A DNA stretch of 64,000 nucleotides from a virus. The notes beneath the pieces are model-generated. The model worked only from the letters and a program-made list of their open reading frames with translations. It ran no database searches and was not told where the DNA came from. Below, piece after piece: positions 43,095 through 51,008 of this stretch. The DNA lies in IMG/VR virus record IMGVR_UViG_3300034073_003631, positions 1-64,000 of that record; one strand, given 5' to 3'. Position 1 is the stretch's first letter; each line of letters opens with the position of its first letter. The position numbers and the translations under genes are program-made.

Positions 43095-43721
43095 TTAATT
43101 TAGTTTTTTATAAAATTTATTGAAATAGGAAATCCTTGAATCTAACCCGTGTGTTCCACCATTTACTCTTTTTGTAATTCTTGTAATAATATCTCTTGTT
43201 GCACCAAGATCTGCAATCTCATTCAATTTGTTTTTATCAAAAAACCAACCAGCAGATGCCAATGGATATGTTGTTGCAACTAAATCTGGATTGCCAATTA
43301 TATCAACATCCATACCTGCCTCATTTAATGATTTATTAAATAATAAGTAATTATTTTTACCAGTCAATTGTATGTAACCCCTACCTCTGTATTTATACCC
43401 TTCAATGCTATCTTCATCACCATTTCCCATTCTATTTGCATAAACAAGACTTGCAATCTTGGATGGTTTCCTTTCATATAACAATGCTTTTGCGTGTGTG
43501 GTAAAATACTTGCCAAAAACCTCTTGTAATCTTTTTGCTGAATAGTTTAAATTCTCTTGTACAGCAGTAAAATTTCCTGATTCATGAGCGCATTGTGCTA
43601 AGAAATGTGCTAACCTTAATTGTGTGTTTATATCATATTTTTCATAGATTAAATCAATCTGATTGATGATTGATTCTGGAATAATTCCAATTAATTTTTG
43701 CTTGGCACTTGACTGATCCAT
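43095..43721 (-). CDS. GH19-type endolysin (chitinase-like muramidase)
   Basis: 208 residues. FLAQCAHESGNFTAVQENLNYSA (catalytic Glu47), FGKYF, YRGRGYIQLTGKNNY and NPDLVATTYPLASAGWFF are all typical of GH19 phage endolysins. It hydrolyses peptidoglycan glycan. No signal peptide, so holin-dependent release is expected. It lies 5 bp from the secreted protease gene on the same strand. Confidence 0.88.
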   Translation of the reverse strand: MDQSSAKQKLIGIIPESIINQIDLIYEKYDINTQLRLAHFLAQCAHESGNFTAVQENLNYSAKRLQEVFGKYFTTHAKALLYERKPSKIASLVYANRMGNGDEDSIEGYKYRGRGYIQLTGKNNYLLFNKSLNEAGMDVDIIGNPDLVATTYPLASAGWFFDKNKLNEIADLGATRDIITRITKRVNGGTHGLDSRISYFNKFYKKLN

Positions 43722-43759
43722 AATATTTTTATATTTTTGTTATATATTAGTTATTATTG

Positions 43760-43767
43760 TATAAATA
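43760..43767 (-). promoter_or_regulatory. Late-promoter-like TATTTATA motif
   Basis: The motif lies 38 bp before the endolysin start and is farther than usual; a divergent TATTTATT precedes the 43798 gene. Confidence 0.35.
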
Positions 43768-43797
43768 CTGTATTTATTGTTATAAATTATAACAAAT

Positions 43798-44418
43798 ATG
43801 GATAATATTACAAAATTAATTAAAGAGAATTTAGAAAAATTCACTAATAGAACATTGGTATTAAAGAAAAATGTAAATATATCAGAAGAACTTGAATACC
43901 ATATTAATGAAAACTTAACATTAACTAATAATGTTTTTATGGTTTATTCCAAAAAATACTTTGACTTGATTAATGAGGTTAGAGATTTATGGATGAGAGA
44001 TTTAATCCAACTAAATGAAGAAGATGAACAAATGGTAATGTCAGATACTGGCAAAGTTGCATTATTTGAAGGTGAAATGGTTTATCTTGATGCACCTGTA
44101 CTTGAAAGTGATGATTTTGATTTCTTAAATGAGGCTGAACATAGGGGTAAAAAAGTTAATATAGGAAAACCATTTAGAACTCCTGGTGGACCAAAGAAAT
44201 TTGCAGTTTATGTTAAAACACCAGGTGGGGGCGTTAAAAAGGTTACATTTGGTGATCCAAATTTAAAGGTGAGAAATAAAAACAAAGGTGCAGCCAAATC
44301 ATTTAGAGCAAGACATAAGTGTGACCAAAAGAAAGATAGAACCACAGCAGGATACTGGTCATGTAATGTGGGCAGATATTCAAAACAACTTGGATTAAAA
44401 TCTTCAAATAGTTGGTAA
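43798..44418 (+). CDS. Head-maturation-associated domain protein with internal LNE site
   Basis: 206 residues. The first ~112 residues are acidic and helical and end FDFLNE before A, a good prohead-protease-type site. The following part, KKVNIGKPFRTPGGPKKFAVYVK, VTFGDPNLKVR, KSFRARHKCDQK and YWSCNVGRYSK, matches a domain I remember from marine T4-like phages, often near prohead protease or core genes. Cleavage would free the basic Cys-bearing domain. It is translationally coupled (TAATG) to the first LRR gene. Confidence 0.7.
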   Translation: MDNITKLIKENLEKFTNRTLVLKKNVNISEELEYHINENLTLTNNVFMVYSKKYFDLINEVRDLWMRDLIQLNEEDEQMVMSDTGKVALFEGEMVYLDAPVLESDDFDFLNEAEHRGKKVNIGKPFRTPGGPKKFAVYVKTPGGGVKKVTFGDPNLKVRNKNKGAAKSFRARHKCDQKKDRTTAGYWSCNVGRYSKQLGLKSSNSW

Positions 44419-45008
44419 TGGAAAAAGAAGCATTAAAAAGAATATTTGATTTTCTTGAAGAAAAAGGAGAACATAGGGGTCCATTATTTTGGAAGCATAA
44501 AAATAATATACCATTAACAGATGAAGAATTAAATATTGAAGGTAATTTGGATTTAAGTGATACAAATATAACCTCTTTACCAAAAGGATTGAAAGTTGGT
44601 GGTGATTTGGATTTATCATTTTTAAACATAACCTCATTACCAGATGGATTGAAAGTTGGTGGTTATTTAAATTTATCATATTCAAACATAACTTCATTAC
44701 CAGATGAATTGAAAGTTGATGGTAATTTAGGGTTAGCTTTTTCGCCAATACAAACATTACCAAAAGGATTGAAAGTTGGTGGAACTTTGAATTTGAATAA
44801 TTGTGATGATATAACCTCATTACCAGAAGGATTAAAAGTTGGGAAATGGTTCAGTTTATCCGGTTCTAAAATAACTTCCTTACCAAAAGGATTGGAAGTT
44901 GGTGATGATTTATTTATAAGTTGGACAACTTTAACCAAATACACAGATGATGAATTAAAAAAAATGATTAAACCTGGATTTATAAAAGGTGAGATAGTAA
45001 GAAAATAA
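44418..45008 (+). CDS. LRR protein 1 of tandem array
   Basis: 196 residues; start chosen at 44418 (TAATG with the upstream stop) over an in-frame ATG at 44412. The N-terminal module MEKEALKRIFDFLEEKGEHR with LFWKHKNNIPLTDEEL precedes about seven repeats of 20-21 residues, SLPKGLKVGGDLDLSxxxIT. It ends KYTDDELKKMIKPGFIKGEI. The most divergent repeats are the fourth (TLPKGLKVGGTLNLNNCDD) and the sixth. Coupled by overlap to the next gene. Cytoplasmic, with no signal. Ligand unknown. Confidence 0.85.
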   Translation: MEKEALKRIFDFLEEKGEHRGPLFWKHKNNIPLTDEELNIEGNLDLSDTNITSLPKGLKVGGDLDLSFLNITSLPDGLKVGGYLNLSYSNITSLPDELKVDGNLGLAFSPIQTLPKGLKVGGTLNLNNCDDITSLPEGLKVGKWFSLSGSKITSLPKGLEVGDDLFISWTTLTKYTDDELKKMIKPGFIKGEIVRK

Positions 45009-45532
45009 TGAAAAAAGAAACCCTAAAAAGAATATTTGATTTTCTTGAAGAAAAGGAAGGGAAATCATCTATTAAATGGAAATTAATTAATGATATACCA
45101 TTAACAGAAGAAGACTTAAATTTTGAAGGTGATTTATTTTTAAGAAATTCAAAAATAACCTCATTACCAGAAGGTTTGAAAGTTGGGGGGACATTAAATT
45201 TATTCAAATCAAAAATAAAATCATTGCCAGAAGGATTGAAAGTTGGTGATGATTTGGATTTAAGTGAATCTGATATAGAGTTTTTACCAAAAGGATTGGA
45301 AGTTGGGGGTGATTTGTATTTACTTGATACACCCATAACTTTTTTACCAGAAGGTTTGAAAGTTGGTGGTTATTTGGATATAAGAGATACAAAAATAACT
45401 TCCTTGCCAAAAGGATTGGAAGTTGGGGGTAATTTGTATATCTATAGAACACCATTAAAAAAATACACAGATGAACAAATAAGAGAAATGATAAAATCTG
45501 GATTTATAAAAGGAAGAATATTTAGGCAATGA
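45008..45532 (+). CDS. LRR protein 2 of tandem array
   Basis: 174 residues. Same N-terminal module (MKKETLKRIFDFLEEKEGK; IKWKLINDIPLTEEDL) and C-terminal cap (KYTDEQIREMIKSGFIKGRI) as its neighbours, with about six repeats. The N-terminal segment differs from gene 1 mainly in the loop after the first helix, and the repeats differ mainly in the face-forming positions xxSxI. One-base overlap (TAATG) with gene 1. Confidence 0.85.
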   Translation: MKKETLKRIFDFLEEKEGKSSIKWKLINDIPLTEEDLNFEGDLFLRNSKITSLPEGLKVGGTLNLFKSKIKSLPEGLKVGDDLDLSESDIEFLPKGLEVGGDLYLLDTPITFLPEGLKVGGYLDIRDTKITSLPKGLEVGGNLYIYRTPLKKYTDEQIREMIKSGFIKGRIFRQ

Positions 45533-46356
45533 ACAAAGAAATAGTAAAAAGAGTATTTGATTTTATTGAAAAAGAGGAAGGGCATAAAGTACCATTTTTA
45601 TGGAAATTATTTAATAATATACCATTAACAAAAGAAGATTTAATTGTTAAAGGGGATTTGAATTTAGAAGATTCAGAAATAACCTCATTACCAGAAGGCT
45701 TAACAATTGAAGGTGATTTCTTTTTTTATCATACACCTGTTGAACTACCAAAAGGGTTGAAAGTTGGTGGTAATTTATCTTTAATTGGTCCAAATGTAAC
45801 CTCATTGCCAAAAGGATTGGAAGTTGGTGGTAGTTTGTTTGTATCAGATACAGAAATAACCTCACTACCAGAAGGATTGAAAGTTGGGGGTGATTTAGAT
45901 TTAGCAGATACACAAATAACCTCATTACCAGAAGGATTTAAAGTTGGGGGTAATTTAAACTTATCACATTCAGAAATAACACGATTACCAAATGATTTGG
46001 AAGTCAATGGCAATTTGACTTTAAGTTTTTCAAATATAACCACATTACCAAAAGGATTAAAAGTTGGAGGTGATATTAAGTTGTTGGGTTCAAAAATAAG
46101 ATCCTTACCAGAAGGATTGAAAGTTGTGGGTCGGTTGGATTTAAGAGATACCACTATAGGTTCATTACCAAAAGGCTTGGAAGTTGGTGAGAAATTAGCT
46201 TTAAATGATTGCAAAAAATTAACTTCATTACCAAAAGGATTGAAAGTTGGGGGTGATTTAATTATAATTCGGACAAATTTAACCAAATACACAGATGATG
46301 AATTAAAAAAAATGATTGGTTCGGGTTTTATAAATGGTGAGATAATAAGAATATAA
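45529..46356 (+). CDS. LRR protein 3, the longest of the array
   Basis: 275 residues with about ten or eleven repeats, compared with five to seven in its neighbours. It starts MNKEIVKRVFDFIEKEEGH and ends KYTDDELKKMIGSGFINGEI. Extra repeats may come from internal duplication, since neighbouring repeat DNA is nearly identical. Overlaps gene 2 by 4 bp (ATGA) and gene 4 by 1 bp. Confidence 0.85.
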   Translation: MNKEIVKRVFDFIEKEEGHKVPFLWKLFNNIPLTKEDLIVKGDLNLEDSEITSLPEGLTIEGDFFFYHTPVELPKGLKVGGNLSLIGPNVTSLPKGLEVGGSLFVSDTEITSLPEGLKVGGDLDLADTQITSLPEGFKVGGNLNLSHSEITRLPNDLEVNGNLTLSFSNITTLPKGLKVGGDIKLLGSKIRSLPEGLKVVGRLDLRDTTIGSLPKGLEVGEKLALNDCKKLTSLPKGLKVGGDLIIIRTNLTKYTDDELKKMIGSGFINGEIIRI

Positions 46357-46760
46357 TGGAAAAAGAAACATTAAAAAGAATATTTGAATTCCTTGAAGCA
46401 AAAGGAGAACAGAGAATACCATTCTTGTGGAAATGGAAAAATGAAATACCATTAACAGAAGAAGACTTAAATGTTCAAGGTGATTTGGATTTAAGTAATT
46501 CAAACATAACCTTATTGCCAGAAGGTTTGAAAGTTAGTGGTACTTTTGATTTAGGATATTCAAATATAACATCATTATCAGAAGGATTGAAAGTTGGTGA
46601 TGATTTGTATTTAAGTAATTCAAACCTATCCTCATTACCAAAAGGATTGGAAGTTGGGGGTTTTATATTTATATATAATACACCATTAACAGAATACACA
46701 AATAATGAATTAAGAGAAATGATTAAGCCTGGATTTATAAAAGGAAGAATAATTAGATAA
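46356..46760 (+). CDS. LRR protein 4 of tandem array
   Basis: 134 residues, about four repeats. N-terminal module with PFLWKWKNEIPLTEEDLNVQGDLDLS, identical or nearly so to gene 5, which shows recent duplication. The cap reads EYTNNELREMIKPGFIKGRI. Overlap of one base with both neighbours. Confidence 0.83.
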   Translation: MEKETLKRIFEFLEAKGEQRIPFLWKWKNEIPLTEEDLNVQGDLDLSNSNITLLPEGLKVSGTFDLGYSNITSLSEGLKVGDDLYLSNSNLSSLPKGLEVGGFIFIYNTPLTEYTNNELREMIKPGFIKGRIIR

Positions 46761-47233
46761 TGAATATAGAACAACTAAAAAGAATATTTAATTTCCTTGA
46801 AGAAAAAGGAGAACAGAGAATACCATTCTTGTGGAAATGGAAAAATGAAATACCATTAACTGAAGAAGACTTAAATGTTCAAGGGGACTTGGATTTTTCA
46901 CAATCAGAAATAGAATCTTTACCAGAAGGATTAAAAATTAGTGGTGATTTGGATTTATCCTACACATATATAAGGTCATTACCAAAAGGATTGAAAGTTG
47001 GTGGTCATTTGGATTTAACTGAAACAGATATAGAGTTTTTACCCAAAGGATTGGAAGTTGGGGGTGATTTAATATTAGATGGTTGTGCCAATATAAAAAC
47101 CTTACCCAAAGGCTTGAAAGTTGGGGGTAATTTGGAATTAACAGGTATAACATTAGGTGAAGATTATGATGATGATGAACTAAGAAAAATGATTAAACCT
47201 GGATTTATAAAAGGAAGAATTAATGCAGAATGA
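46760..47233 (+). CDS. LRR protein 5 of tandem array
   Basis: 157 residues, about five repeats. The first ~45 residues after the start are nearly identical to gene 4 (GEQRIPFLWKWKNEIPLTEE), including at DNA level, while the repeats differ. The cap contains GEDYDDDELRKMIKPGFIKG. Overlaps the next gene by 4 bp. Confidence 0.83.
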   Translation: MNIEQLKRIFNFLEEKGEQRIPFLWKWKNEIPLTEEDLNVQGDLDFSQSEIESLPEGLKISGDLDLSYTYIRSLPKGLKVGGHLDLTETDIEFLPKGLEVGGDLILDGCANIKTLPKGLKVGGNLELTGITLGEDYDDDELRKMIKPGFIKGRINAE

Positions 47234-47697
47234 AAAAAGAAGTACTAAAAAGGATATTTGAGTTCCTTGAAGAGAAGGAAGGACATAATTTACCATTCTT
47301 ATGGAAGTTGATGTCTAATGAACCATTAACAGAAGAAGAATTAAATGTTAAAGGTCATTTGACTTTAAGTAATAAAGGAATAGAAACATTACCAAAAGGA
47401 TTGAAAGTTAGAGGTGATTTGGATTTGCAAGATTCCTCTATAAAATCATTACCAGAAGGATTGAAAGTTAGGGGTAATTTGATTTTAATTGATACACCCA
47501 TAACTTTTTTACCAAAAGGGTTAGAAGTTGGCGGTTATTTGGATATAAGATATACAAAAATAACCTCCTTACCAAAAGGATTGGAAGTTGGTGCTACTTT
47601 ATATATTAAAAATACAGCATTATTAGAATACACAGATGAAGAATTAAAAGAAATGGTTAAACCTGGAATTTTAGCAAGAAGAATATATAGAGAATGA
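47230..47697 (+). CDS. LRR protein 6 of tandem array
   Basis: 155 residues. MKKEVLKRIFEFLEEKEGHN, then PFLWKLMSNEPLTEEELNVKGHLTLS, about five repeats, and cap EYTDEELKEMVKPGILARRI, where the usual GFIKG is GILAR. The first ~60 bp are almost the same as gene 7. 4-bp overlaps on both sides. Confidence 0.83.
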   Translation: MKKEVLKRIFEFLEEKEGHNLPFLWKLMSNEPLTEEELNVKGHLTLSNKGIETLPKGLKVRGDLDLQDSSIKSLPEGLKVRGNLILIDTPITFLPKGLEVGGYLDIRYTKITSLPKGLEVGATLYIKNTALLEYTDEELKEMVKPGILARRIYRE

Positions 47698-48098
47698 AAA
47701 AAGAAGTACTAAAAAGGATATTTGAGTTCCTTGAAGAGAAGGAAAATAAAAATCCACCATTTATATGGAAATATGAAAATAATCTACCATTAACAAAAGA
47801 AGAATTAAATGTTGAAGGTGATTTGAGTTTGGTTCAATCAAATATAGAATCATTACCAGAAGGATTGAAAGTTGGGCGTGATTTGGATATTTTTGGTTCA
47901 AAAATAACCTCATTACCAAAAGGATTAGAAGTTGGGCGTTTTTTGGATATAAGAGATACAAAAATAACCTCCTTGCCAAAAGGACTAGAACTTGGTAGTA
48001 GTTTGTATATTAGACATACAGCATTAGTAAAATATTCAGATGAAGAATTACAAGATATGGTTAAACCTGGATTTATAAATGGAATAATACATAGATAA
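47694..48098 (+). CDS. LRR protein 7 of tandem array
   Basis: 134 residues. N-terminus MKKEVLKRIFEFLEEKENKNPPFIWKYENN, about four repeats with GLKVGRDLDIFGSKITSLP, cap KYSDEELQDMVKPGFINGII. It is the last LRR gene. A 1-bp overlap couples it to the cupin-like gene, so the array is embedded within a longer operon. Confidence 0.83.
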   Translation: MKKEVLKRIFEFLEEKENKNPPFIWKYENNLPLTKEELNVEGDLSLVQSNIESLPEGLKVGRDLDIFGSKITSLPKGLEVGRFLDIRDTKITSLPKGLELGSSLYIRHTALVKYSDEELQDMVKPGFINGIIHR

Positions 48099-48373
48099 TG
48101 GAAAAAGAAACATTACCATTCAAACAAGAAAATAAAGAAGGGAAATTGATTAGAGAGTTTAGTCAATTTGTTGATATTGAAGAATTACATTGGCATAGAG
48201 ATAGAACAAATAGAGAGGTTAAGATAATCCAGGGTGGAGGATGGAAATACCAAAGCTGGGATGCTTTACCTATTAAACTAAAAAATAATGACACTATATC
48301 CATACCAAAAGGGTTATGGCATAGAGTTATTAAGGGTGACGAACCCCTAATTGTAGAAATAACTGAATTATGA
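48098..48373 (+). CDS. Small cupin-like protein
   Basis: 91 residues. LHWHRDRTNREVKIIQGGGW, LPIKLKNNDTISIPKGLWHRVIKG and LIVEITEL form the strand-turn pattern of a single small cupin barrel, with WHRD and WHRV as possible metal ligands. A similar small cupin is widespread in phages (from memory), without known activity. Overlaps both neighbours (1 bp and 4 bp). Confidence 0.7.
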   Translation: MEKETLPFKQENKEGKLIREFSQFVDIEELHWHRDRTNREVKIIQGGGWKYQSWDALPIKLKNNDTISIPKGLWHRVIKGDEPLIVEITEL

Positions 48374-49539
48374 AAAAACAAATGAATGAGGCTAGGGGTG
48401 TCCCAGCAGGCATCACTAATTATGCCACAAAAATATTTAATGATGTATTAGAAAAATTAAAAAGTAATAAATTTAAAAGACAATCTCCATTTGATACGTA
48501 TAGTGCAGTTGTAGATGCACCAGGTAAATTCTTAAAAGATGATAAACCAGTTCAAATTAGTAAAATAAAGGTTAATATAAATTTTGACTTTTATCCTAGT
48601 TCTGATATAAAAAAAATAATAGCAGCCAACCCCAAAGTTAAAACAAAAACAGATAAATTATTATTGACTGGTTTGGGTATGGAGTTTTTTTTAACAAAAG
48701 ACTTAACAAAAAATTATAACTTAAAAGTTGCTTCAACTGAAAACCCAATTTTACATATTAATTTTGTAGCAAGTGAAGATTTAAATGATATTGAAAATAA
48801 TGTGTATAAGTTATTAAATGATAATTATGATACTTTTTTAAGTACATTTGGTCATGAAATTCAACATCATATTAATATGGAGGCAAAAGGGGAAGATGAT
48901 ATAGCATTACGAACAAAATATAGAGTAGTTTCAAATCCAAGTGATGTTACAGAGTATAAATCATTAAGTGATTTTGTATTTAATTTATATTATCTTTCAC
49001 TAATTGAAAATATTGTTAGACCTACTGAGTTAAAAACTACATTAGATAATAAAAAGGTAACAAAAAAACAATTTCAACAAGTTTATTATGATTCTGAAAT
49101 GTATCATAAATTTGAGATATGTGAGAATACAACATATGAAAAATTATGCAATGAATTGCTAAAAGATTTAGAAAAATCTTTACCGCCTATAATATTTAAA
49201 CATAAAACTAAATCTGAGATTATAGAAATAATGTTAACAAAAACCTTTATTAATATGATTGATGAAGGTGCAAGTTTTTTGAAAATGGCTATTTTTGATA
49301 AAATGCCTAATGCTCCCATAGATGAAATAGATAGTGTTTTTAACAACAAATTTGAAGTTTTTTTGAAAAAACATATGTTTATCAAATACAAACCAAGTAA
49401 GGATATATATGGTGAAAAGGATTTAGATGTTGAAAAAACATATAGATCCTTAATAAAAGACATGAATATTACAGCAACTAAAATGAAGAAAAAAATTGCT
49501 AAATTATATGAAGATTTACCATATGAGTATGAGAATTAA
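48370..49539 (+). CDS. HExxH protein with prohead-protease-type leader
   Basis: 389 residues. MKKQMNEARG fits the leader rule loosely (Met in place of I/L, M-N-E before A8), and the next gene's paralogue starts MRKQMNEARG. STFGHEIQHHINMEAKG gives a metallopeptidase HExxH site near residue 160, followed by a conserved IENIVRPTEL segment whose Glu may be the third zinc ligand. The C-terminal SLIKDMNITATKMKKKIAKLYEDLP is shared with the paralogue. Probably a virion-packaged zinc protease; substrate unknown. Confidence 0.7.
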   Translation: MKKQMNEARGVPAGITNYATKIFNDVLEKLKSNKFKRQSPFDTYSAVVDAPGKFLKDDKPVQISKIKVNINFDFYPSSDIKKIIAANPKVKTKTDKLLLTGLGMEFFLTKDLTKNYNLKVASTENPILHINFVASEDLNDIENNVYKLLNDNYDTFLSTFGHEIQHHINMEAKGEDDIALRTKYRVVSNPSDVTEYKSLSDFVFNLYYLSLIENIVRPTELKTTLDNKKVTKKQFQQVYYDSEMYHKFEICENTTYEKLCNELLKDLEKSLPPIIFKHKTKSEIIEIMLTKTFINMIDEGASFLKMAIFDKMPNAPIDEIDSVFNNKFEVFLKKHMFIKYKPSKDIYGEKDLDVEKTYRSLIKDMNITATKMKKKIAKLYEDLPYEYEN

Positions 49540-49550
49540 AAAATAAATTG

Positions 49551-49558
49551 TATTTTTG
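49551..49558 (+). promoter_or_regulatory. Host-type -7 element TATTTTTG
   Basis: TATTTTTG followed by a run of A, 17 bp before the small gene at 49576. Confidence 0.5.
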
Positions 49559-49575
49559 CAAAAAAAACAAAAGAT

Positions 49576-49701
49576 ATGTACATTGTTAACATTAGAATAC
49601 CAGATGATTTGAAAGGTAAAGTAAAGATAAACTTACCTGAACAAATAAAGATAAGAGAAACTAAAGAAAAAAGTTTGAAAGTAGAAATAACCAAATCATG
49701 A
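49576..49701 (+). CDS. Small protein, first copy of duplicated module
   Basis: 41 residues (MYIVNIRIPDDLKGKVKINLPE, ending KVEITKS). It has a host-type promoter and overlaps the following HExxH gene by 4 bp. A close paralogue lies at 50848. Beta-rich and basic; possibly a small partner or inhibitor of the HExxH protein, as its coupling suggests. Not recognised. Confidence 0.6.
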   Translation: MYIVNIRIPDDLKGKVKINLPEQIKIRETKEKSLKVEITKS

Positions 49702-50816
49702 GAAAACAAATGAATGAGGCTAGGGGAGTTCCAGAGGGACTTACTAGTTATGCAAAAAAAATATTAGATAAATTTTTAGAAGATTTAAATAGCCCTTTTC
49801 CTAATAAAACCACAGTTGTTAATATACCAGGTACTTTTTTTAAAAATGATAAAACACTTCAAATTAATGATGTAAGTGTTCTTATAAATTTAAAATTTTA
49901 TACTAGCCAGCAAATTAAGGCAATTGTAAAGGCTAACCCCCATATTAAAGAAAAAAGTGATGAATTACTGTTGAGTAGTTTAGGTATGCGGTTTGACATA
50001 GACAATAACCTAACAAAAAATTATAATTTAAAAATTTTCAAGAGTGAAAGTCCAACTATTACTATTAATTTTTTAGCAAGTAGAGATATACAAGAAGTTT
50101 ATAAAAAGATATACATAATATTAAAAGATAATTACGCTAGATTTTTAGATTCATTTGGACATGAACTTAAGCATTTTATTGATAACCAATTAAAAGTTGA
50201 AAAGGATATAGCATTAAGCGCAAAGTATCAAGTAGTTTCACAGGCAAGAAATTTTACTGATAGTCAAACATTAATTGATTTTTTCTTTGATGTATATTAC
50301 CTTTCATCAATTGAAAATCTTGTTAGACCTTCTGAGTTAAAAACAAAATTGGATAATGAGAATATAACAAAAAAAGATTTTAAGGAAATTTATTATAATT
50401 CTAAAATGTATAAAAAGTTTGATTTTTGTCAAAATATGACATATGAAAAATTATACAATAATTTGGGGGAAGAGTTAGCAACAAAAGTATCCCCTGAAAA
50501 ATTTAGTAAATCTAAAGATAAACTTATATCAAATGAATTAAGTAAAACCATAAGAAAAATGATTGCTAGTGGTAAAGATTACTTAAAAACAATGATTCCT
50601 ATCTCAAAAGGGGATATATCTATAACAAATGCTTATTTAAGCAAGTTTAAGAGTTTTTTAAAAAATCATTTATTTATTAAATATGCTTCAAATCAGGTTA
50701 TAGATACAGAAAAAACATATAGAGCAATAATAAAAGATATGAATGCTACAGCAATTAAAATGAAGAAAAAAATTGCTAAATTATATGAAGATGTGCCAGA
50801 TAATTATGAATCATAA
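49698..50816 (+). CDS. HExxH protein, second copy
   Basis: 372 residues. Paralogue of the 48370 protein along its length: MRKQMNEARGVPEG start, DSFGHELKHFIDNQL (HExxH), IENLVRPSELKTKL and the C-terminal DMNATAIKMKKKIAKLYEDVP. Sequence identity is clear but moderate, so the duplication is not recent. The zinc-binding and leader features are retained in both, which argues that both are functional. Confidence 0.7.
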   Translation: MRKQMNEARGVPEGLTSYAKKILDKFLEDLNSPFPNKTTVVNIPGTFFKNDKTLQINDVSVLINLKFYTSQQIKAIVKANPHIKEKSDELLLSSLGMRFDIDNNLTKNYNLKIFKSESPTITINFLASRDIQEVYKKIYIILKDNYARFLDSFGHELKHFIDNQLKVEKDIALSAKYQVVSQARNFTDSQTLIDFFFDVYYLSSIENLVRPSELKTKLDNENITKKDFKEIYYNSKMYKKFDFCQNMTYEKLYNNLGEELATKVSPEKFSKSKDKLISNELSKTIRKMIASGKDYLKTMIPISKGDISITNAYLSKFKSFLKNHLFIKYASNQVIDTEKTYRAIIKDMNATAIKMKKKIAKLYEDVPDNYES

Positions 50817-50827
50817 AAAATAAATTA

Positions 50828-50835
50828 TATCTTTG
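50828..50835 (+). promoter_or_regulatory. Host-type -7 element TATCTTTG
   Basis: TATCTTTG, 12 bp before the small gene at 50848. Confidence 0.55.
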
Positions 50836-50847
50836 TCAAAAAAAAAT

Positions 50848-50964
50848 ATGGATATCAATAACATTAAAATTCCTGATGCTTTGAAAGGTAAAATAAAGAT
50901 AAACTTACCTGATGAAATCAAGATAAAAGAAACTGAAGAAAAAACTTTGAAAGTAAAAAAATAG
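50848..50964 (+). CDS. Small protein, second copy of duplicated module
   Basis: 38 residues (MDINNIKIPDALKGKIKINLPDE, ending KTLKVKK), clearly paralogous to 49576-49701 and with the same kind of promoter. Here it is followed by the RNA ligase gene, not another HExxH gene. It seems to be the leftover of a duplicated unit. Function unknown. Confidence 0.6.
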   Translation: MDINNIKIPDALKGKIKINLPDEIKIKETEEKTLKVKK

Positions 50965-50968
50965 TCTG

Positions 50969-50976
50969 TATCTTTG
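50969..50976 (+). promoter_or_regulatory. Host-type -7 element TATCTTTG
   Basis: TATCTTTG, 32 bp before the RNA ligase ATG. Confidence 0.55.
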
Positions 50977-51008
50977 CTTAAACTTAATCACTAAATAAAA
51001 CCACAACT

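Larger units (their letters stand above)
44418..48098 (+). repeat. Tandem array of seven LRR paralogues
   Basis: Seven adjacent genes share a ~45-residue N-terminal module, a variable number of ~63-bp repeats and a ~25-residue cap. The two minus-strand members at 13493-14373 belong to the same family. The near-identical repeat DNA is a substrate for recombination within and between genes. Confidence 0.9.

Noticed and set aside
44418-48098. Short direct repeats that might be taken for a CRISPR-like array
   Set aside because: The repeats are in frame, vary in sequence and lie in overlapping protein-coding genes, so they encode leucine-rich repeats.
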